Origin: DATEVL01 sp035471625
GTDB taxonomy: Bacteria > Chloroflexota > Anaerolineae > Anaerolineales > E44-bin32
Assembly: GCA_035471625.1 (NCBI GenBank)
Contig: DATIPT010000174.1
Coordinates: 1 to 26,605, forward strand
DNA length: 26,605 nt
Direction: 5' to 3'
Shown here: positions 23,155-26,605 of the stretch, one piece after another
Layout: each line of letters opens with the position of its first letter
Position numbering within the stretch: the stretch's first letter is position 1
Notes under the pieces: model-generated
Seen by the model: only the letters and a program-made list of their open reading frames with translations
What the model was told of the DNA's origin: nothing
The model's database searches: none
Position numbers and translations under genes: made by a program

Positions 23155-23589
23155 ATGGCCAATCGGACCGAGCAAGCCAATGACTATATGAAGGAGAAGA
23201 TGCTGTTTCTGCCGCGGATGTTCGCGGTCATCAACCAGCTGGCTCCGGAAGTCGGCGAGCGGTTCGCAGACTTCTACAACAGTGTCTGGGCAGATGGGAA
23301 CCTGGACCGCAAGACCAAGGAGCTGATCTTCATGGCATGCGGTGTGGCCTATTGTTCGCCGCGCTGCATCATTCACGTCGTTCCAGCGGTGGAGGCGGGG
23401 GCCACGGACGGCGAGATCTTCGAGGCGGCTGCGGTCGGGATGCTGGCCGGCGGCTTCGTCCCGAACGGGCCCGGAATCCCCTACGCCTTCGAGTACGCCG
23501 CGAAGTGCCTGGACATCGCCGGCAAGCACCGCAAGGGCGAGAAGTGGGAGTACCTGCCCGCGCCGCAGTGGAACCGAGGCGTTTATTAG
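23155..23589 (+). CDS. AhpD/carboxymuconolactone-decarboxylase-like protein
   Basis: A 144-residue helical protein. KELIFMACGVAYC, PAVEAGATDGEIFEAAAVGMLAGG and the overall length fit the carboxymuconolactone decarboxylase/AhpD-like family, whose redox members reduce partner proteins or peroxides with a C-x2-C-x3-H site. Here the site reads C67-x3-C71-x2-H74, plus C62, so the spacing is altered and standard AhpD chemistry cannot be assumed. The ATG at 23155 follows AGAGGAGAGAG closely; an ATG at 23101 lies upstream of this site and is unlikely. A long hairpin separates it from the OsmC-like gene. Confidence 0.8.
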   Translation: MANRTEQANDYMKEKMLFLPRMFAVINQLAPEVGERFADFYNSVWADGNLDRKTKELIFMACGVAYCSPRCIIHVVPAVEAGATDGEIFEAAAVGMLAGGFVPNGPGIPYAFEYAAKCLDIAGKHRKGEKWEYLPAPQWNRGVY

Positions 23590-23604
23590 GCCGTTGAGAG
23601 GCCT

Positions 23605-23640
23605 TCTCTCTCCCGGGGCGGCTCCGCCCCGGGAGAGAGA
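23605..23640 (+). promoter_or_regulatory. 15-bp perfect hairpin between AhpD-like and OsmC-like genes
   Basis: The arms 23605-23619 and 23626-23640 are exact inverted copies with a GGCTCC loop. No T-tract follows on the plus strand. The 3' arm contains the only purine-rich GGGAGAGAGA near the OsmC-like start (ATG 23653). It may stabilise the upstream message, terminate partially, or hide ribosome binding. Confidence 0.65.
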
Positions 23641-23652
23641 TCGAGCACCCGG

Positions 23653-24189
23653 ATGCGCGGCGAGATCAACCTTCGGGCCCTCCAAGAAACGATCGACCAG
23701 ATTCTGGCCGACCCCACGCGCGGCACGGTCGTCTGGAAGGCGTCGGCGGATTGGGCGGGTGGTTTGCGCGTGAACACCCGATGCCGCACCTTCGAGTTGG
23801 GATTCGATGAACCGCCGAACGTCGCCGGCGAAGACAGCGCTCCGAGCCCTCATGAAGTCATCCTGGCGTGTTATGGCGCCTGCCTGATCATTAGCCTGTC
23901 CCTGAACGCGGCTCGCCAGGGGATCACGCTCCACGATGTCCGGGTGGAAGTGGAAGGACACGTGGATATCCCCGGGTTCCTGGGCGTGGCCGGCGTTCCC
24001 ACGCTGAAAGACCTCCCGGGATACAAGAAGATTCGCGCCCGGGTCTACCTGCAAGGCGATGCCGATCCCGTCGTTCTCGAGCAGCTGCACCAGCAAACGG
24101 TCGCCTTCTCCCCGGTCGGGCTGACGCTCGGCCGGCCGGTGGAGGTCGAGACCGAGCTAACCCTCGAGCCGTGGAGGAGTGGAGACTGA
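23653..24189 (+). CDS. OsmC/Ohr-family protein lacking the second cysteine
   Basis: OsmC/Ohr proteins are peroxide-detoxifying thiol enzymes with two cysteines. This 178-residue protein has the family fold marks: SPHEVILACYGACLIISLSLNAARQGI (with C73 and C77), VRVEVEGHVD, LPGYKKIRARVYL, and the terminal segment FSPVGLTLGRPVEVETEL. In the family this last segment is usually C-P-V-x-x-T-L, but Ser153 replaces the Cys. Either C73/C77 work as a local pair or the protein has another role, such as binding acyl or sulfur groups. The stop is 3 bases before the methyltransferase ATG, so the two are co-expressed. The start codon lies just after a strong hairpin. Confidence 0.82.
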   Translation: MRGEINLRALQETIDQILADPTRGTVVWKASADWAGGLRVNTRCRTFELGFDEPPNVAGEDSAPSPHEVILACYGACLIISLSLNAARQGITLHDVRVEVEGHVDIPGFLGVAGVPTLKDLPGYKKIRARVYLQGDADPVVLEQLHQQTVAFSPVGLTLGRPVEVETELTLEPWRSGD

Positions 24190-24192
24190 CCC

Positions 24193-25239
24193 ATGGATGC
24201 CAAACAACTGATCCTCGATACCTTCGCCATGCGCCCGACGCCGGAGATCCCGTCGTGCGTCTTCGGGGCCGGGATGTGGACCTTCCGCAACACCGGCACC
24301 AACTTCCGCGACTTGGCCAGCGATCCGCAGGGGATGGCCCAGGCCTATCTCGACGGTCAGGCGAAGTCCGGCCAACCGATCGTCTACGTCGGCTCGGGCT
24401 ACAACAACTTCCATGCGGCGGCGTTCGGCGGGGAAATCAAGTTCCGCCAGATCGGGGCGCCCGACCTGGAGGCGCCGATTGTCCAAGAATCAGCCGACGA
24501 ACTCGATGCCCTGGATGTCAACGACCTGGCCAAGGACACGTTGGTCCAGACCGTGTGGGAGGCCTGCCGGATCGTGGAGCGTGCGATCGGCGATCGCGTC
24601 GCCGTCACGGCGACGGCCTGGGGGCCGTTCACCCTCGGCGCGCAGATGTACGGCGTGGAGAAGCTGATGCGGGCCGTGTACAAGAAGCCCGACGATGTCG
24701 ACAAGGTCGTCGACTTCGCCTTGCGCGTCATCCAGCGCTTCTACCAGCCCATGCTCGATGAGGGGCTGATCCCGCTGCTCAGCATCGCCGATCCGACGGC
24801 ATCCGGGGATCTGGTATCGCGCAAGCACTTCGAGCGCTTCGCGTTGCCTCCGCTCCAGAAGTTGACCGACTGGGCGAGGGCGAACGGCGCCGTCACCCTT
24901 CTGCACATCTGCGGGGATACGACCGACAAGATCGACTTGCTGGTCGCCACGGGCGCCGAGTGCGTCAGCATCGACCACAAAGTCGACATCGGCAAGGCCA
25001 AGGAACTGTTCGGGGGCAAGACCTGTCTGGCGGGGAACGTCGATCCGGTCAAGGTCTTGGACCGCGGCGGGATGCGGGATGTCGAGACCAGTTCCTTCGC
25101 CTGTCTGGATGCGGCCGCCGCCGGCGGCGGCTTCATGCTCATGCCGGGCTGTGACATTCCGCCGACCGTGCCGGTCGACAACGTGGTGGCGTTCATCAAC
25201 GCCCCCCGCAAATGGGCGGCGGCCACGCCGGCCGCCTGA
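24193..25239 (+). CDS. MtaA/UroD-family corrinoid methyltransferase
   Basis: A 348-residue TIM-barrel protein of the uroporphyrinogen decarboxylase superfamily. It has the zinc site of the methylcobamide methyltransferase branch (MtaA, MtbA and relatives): H238-x-C240 in LLHICGD and C320 in MPGCDIPP. SIDHKVDIGKAK and LAGNVDPVKVL are also typical. Such enzymes move a methyl group between a corrinoid protein and a thiol such as coenzyme M, or demethylate a substrate. True HemE is less likely, since HemE lacks this zinc triad. GGAG lies 9 bases before the ATG. A corrinoid-activation gene follows 15 bases later, supporting a corrinoid role; the substrate is unknown. Confidence 0.85.
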   Translation: MDAKQLILDTFAMRPTPEIPSCVFGAGMWTFRNTGTNFRDLASDPQGMAQAYLDGQAKSGQPIVYVGSGYNNFHAAAFGGEIKFRQIGAPDLEAPIVQESADELDALDVNDLAKDTLVQTVWEACRIVERAIGDRVAVTATAWGPFTLGAQMYGVEKLMRAVYKKPDDVDKVVDFALRVIQRFYQPMLDEGLIPLLSIADPTASGDLVSRKHFERFALPPLQKLTDWARANGAVTLLHICGDTTDKIDLLVATGAECVSIDHKVDIGKAKELFGGKTCLAGNVDPVKVLDRGGMRDVETSSFACLDAAAAGGGFMLMPGCDIPPTVPVDNVVAFINAPRKWAAATPAA

Positions 25240-25254
25240 GGACTGCGAGGCACG

Positions 25255-26605
25255 ATGCCCACACAACATATGGTGATCTTCCAGCCCTCCGGTCGGCGAG
25301 GCAAGGTCGACGAAGGGACCACGATCAAGGAGGCCTCGCGCCAGCTCGGAGTCGACATCGAGTCGATCTGCGGGGAAAAGCAGACCTGCGGCAAGTGCAT
25401 CGTGCGGGTCGAGAAGGGGTTCTTCGAACGATTTGGCATCGAGTCGGCCCCGGAGAATTGCGGCCCGCTGACGGCGAGCGAGACGCGCTACTTCGAGAAG
25501 CGCAAGCGCGAGCCTGAGAACTTCCGGCTGTCGTGCGTGGCGCCGGTGATGGGCGACGTCCTCGTGTTCGTCCCGGAGGAGACCCGGTCCGGCAAGCAGA
25601 TCGTGCGCAAGACCGCCCGCGACATCGCCATCACCCTCCGGCCGGCCATCCGGCGGTGCTACGTGGAGCTCCAGCCGCCGAGCCTGCACGACGCCCTGGG
25701 CGACTGGGAACGCCTCCAGGAGGAGTTGGCGGCGCGTTTCGAGCTCAGCGACCTGACGATCGACATCGATGTCCTGCGGGGGCTGGCCGCCACCCTGCGC
25801 AAGGCCGAATGGAAGGTCAGCGTCACCGTCTGGAACCCCGCCGGACCGACGGTCGCGGGAGGCCGCGTCATCAAGGTTGAAGAAGGCTATGTGGAGCAAG
25901 CCCTCGGGCTGGCGGTCGACATCGGTACAACGACCGTCGCCGGCTACCTGTGCGACCTCGGGACCGGGGCGCTGCTGGCGACCGAATCCATGATGAACCC
26001 GCAGGTCACCTACGGCGAAGACGTGATGGCCCGCATCACCTACTGCATGACCACGCCGGACGGGCTGCAGACGCTCAACAAGACCATCGTCGACGGCCTG
26101 AGCACAATCGCCAAGAAGGCCACCAAGCAGATTGGCAAGAAGCCGGAGGACATCGTCGAAGCGGTGCTGGTCGGCAACACGGCCATGCATCACATCCTCT
26201 TGGGGATCTACCCGGAGCCGATCGGCCGCGCACCCTTCGCGCCGTCGCTTCATCGATCGGTTGACCTGGCGGCGCGGGAGATGGGCGTGAAGATCTGCCC
26301 GACCGCAAACGTCCATGTCCTGCCGATCGAAGCCGGGTTCGTCGGAGCCGACAACGTCGGTGTGCTGATCGCCGAAGAACCCTACAAGCAAGACCAGATC
26401 CTGCTCTTGATCGACATCGGGACGAACGGCGAGCTCGTCATGGGGAATCGGGAACGGTTGATCTCGTCGTCGTGCGCGACGGGGCCGGCCTTCGAAGGGG
26501 CCCACATCCGCTTCGGGATGCGGGCGGCGCCGGGGGCGATCGAGAAACTGCGGATCGACCCGGAGACCCTTGAGGTGCGCTACAAGACCATCGGGCAGGA
26601 CCGCT
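25255..26605 (+). CDS. RACo-like corrinoid reductive activase (partial, runs off right edge)
   Basis: 450 codons are visible; RACo-type proteins are about 630 residues, so the C-terminal part is missing. The N-terminal ferredoxin domain has C39-x5-C45-x2-C48 and C94, a [2Fe-2S] pattern. The ASKHA ATPase domain has phosphate-1 loop LAVDIGTTTVAGYL (about 219-232), GNTAMHH (308-313) and phosphate-2 loop LLIDIGTNGELV (about 384-395). Such proteins use ATP to reduce inactive cob(II)alamin in corrinoid proteins to cob(I)alamin. RamA-type activases carry [4Fe-4S] clusters, so this is closer to RACo. A second ATG at 25270 would drop 5 residues. It is in an operon with the MtaA-like gene. Confidence 0.88.
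   Translation, partial: MPTQHMVIFQPSGRRGKVDEGTTIKEASRQLGVDIESICGEKQTCGKCIVRVEKGFFERFGIESAPENCGPLTASETRYFEKRKREPENFRLSCVAPVMGDVLVFVPEETRSGKQIVRKTARDIAITLRPAIRRCYVELQPPSLHDALGDWERLQEELAARFELSDLTIDIDVLRGLAATLRKAEWKVSVTVWNPAGPTVAGGRVIKVEEGYVEQALGLAVDIGTTTVAGYLCDLGTGALLATESMMNPQVTYGEDVMARITYCMTTPDGLQTLNKTIVDGLSTIAKKATKQIGKKPEDIVEAVLVGNTAMHHILLGIYPEPIGRAPFAPSLHRSVDLAAREMGVKICPTANVHVLPIEAGFVGADNVGVLIAEEPYKQDQILLLIDIGTNGELVMGNRERLISSSCATGPAFEGAHIRFGMRAAPGAIEKLRIDPETLEVRYKTIGQDR

Noticed and set aside
24193..25239. Calling the UroD-family protein HemE
   Set aside because: It carries the H-x-C...C zinc triad of corrinoid methyltransferases and sits beside a corrinoid activase; no other heme gene is near.
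24490..26505. A 671-codon open frame antisense to the methyltransferase and activase genes
   Set aside because: Composition artefact opposite two well-conserved genes; no domain recognised.

Overview
The window is GC-rich, densely coded bacterial chromosome. Threonine/proline-rich linkers on secreted proteins, GAF-containing sensor kinases with NarL-type regulators, a KimA-type transporter next to twin TrkA/RCK proteins, and a corrinoid methyltransferase/activase pair all fit Chloroflexota, perhaps Anaerolineae. This placement is inferred from gene content and style; there is no rRNA here to test it. No insertion sequence, prophage gene or CRISPR array was seen.

Layout. (1) 1-3678, minus strand: a 7-TM/GAF/histidine-kinase-like protein whose phospho-acceptor His is Asp, then a LytR-CpsA-Psr (LCP) envelope protein, then the start of a lipoprotein gene that runs off the left edge. 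(2) 3781-7225, plus strand: a strong promoter, a KimA-family potassium/proton symporter and two TrkA-type RCK proteins, forming a potassium-uptake operon. (3) 7251-9600, minus strand: rpmF, fabD and a flippase-like membrane protein, driven by a consensus promoter. (4) 9715-17720, plus strand: moaC, a moaD-moaE fusion, a threonine-synthase-like gene, fabF, rnc and smc, nearly all closely spaced or overlapping. (5) 17721-18557: a 152-base long inverted repeat able to fold as RNA, tRNA-Leu(CAG) with a terminator, and an FtsB/DivIC-like protein.

(6) 18608-26605 looks like a redox and one-carbon region. It holds a small four-cysteine protein (minus strand), a NarX/NreB-like sensor kinase whose GAF domain carries a C-x-C-x8-C-x9-C cluster with its NarL-type regulator, a TorD-like chaperone, an atypical AhpD/carboxymuconolactone-decarboxylase protein, an OsmC-like protein lacking the second cysteine, an MtaA/UroD-type zinc methyltransferase, and a RACo-like ferredoxin/ASKHA corrinoid activase cut by the right edge. 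I infer that the last genes belong to a corrinoid-dependent methyl-transfer cluster continuing beyond the window, possibly under redox-responsive control. This is the best candidate for an undescribed system here.

Recurring signals: -10 elements lie 6-9 bases before start codons that lack Shine-Dalgarno sites (moaC, ftsB-like), suggesting leaderless transcripts. Hairpins sit at the predicted 5' ends of the rpmF and kimA messages.
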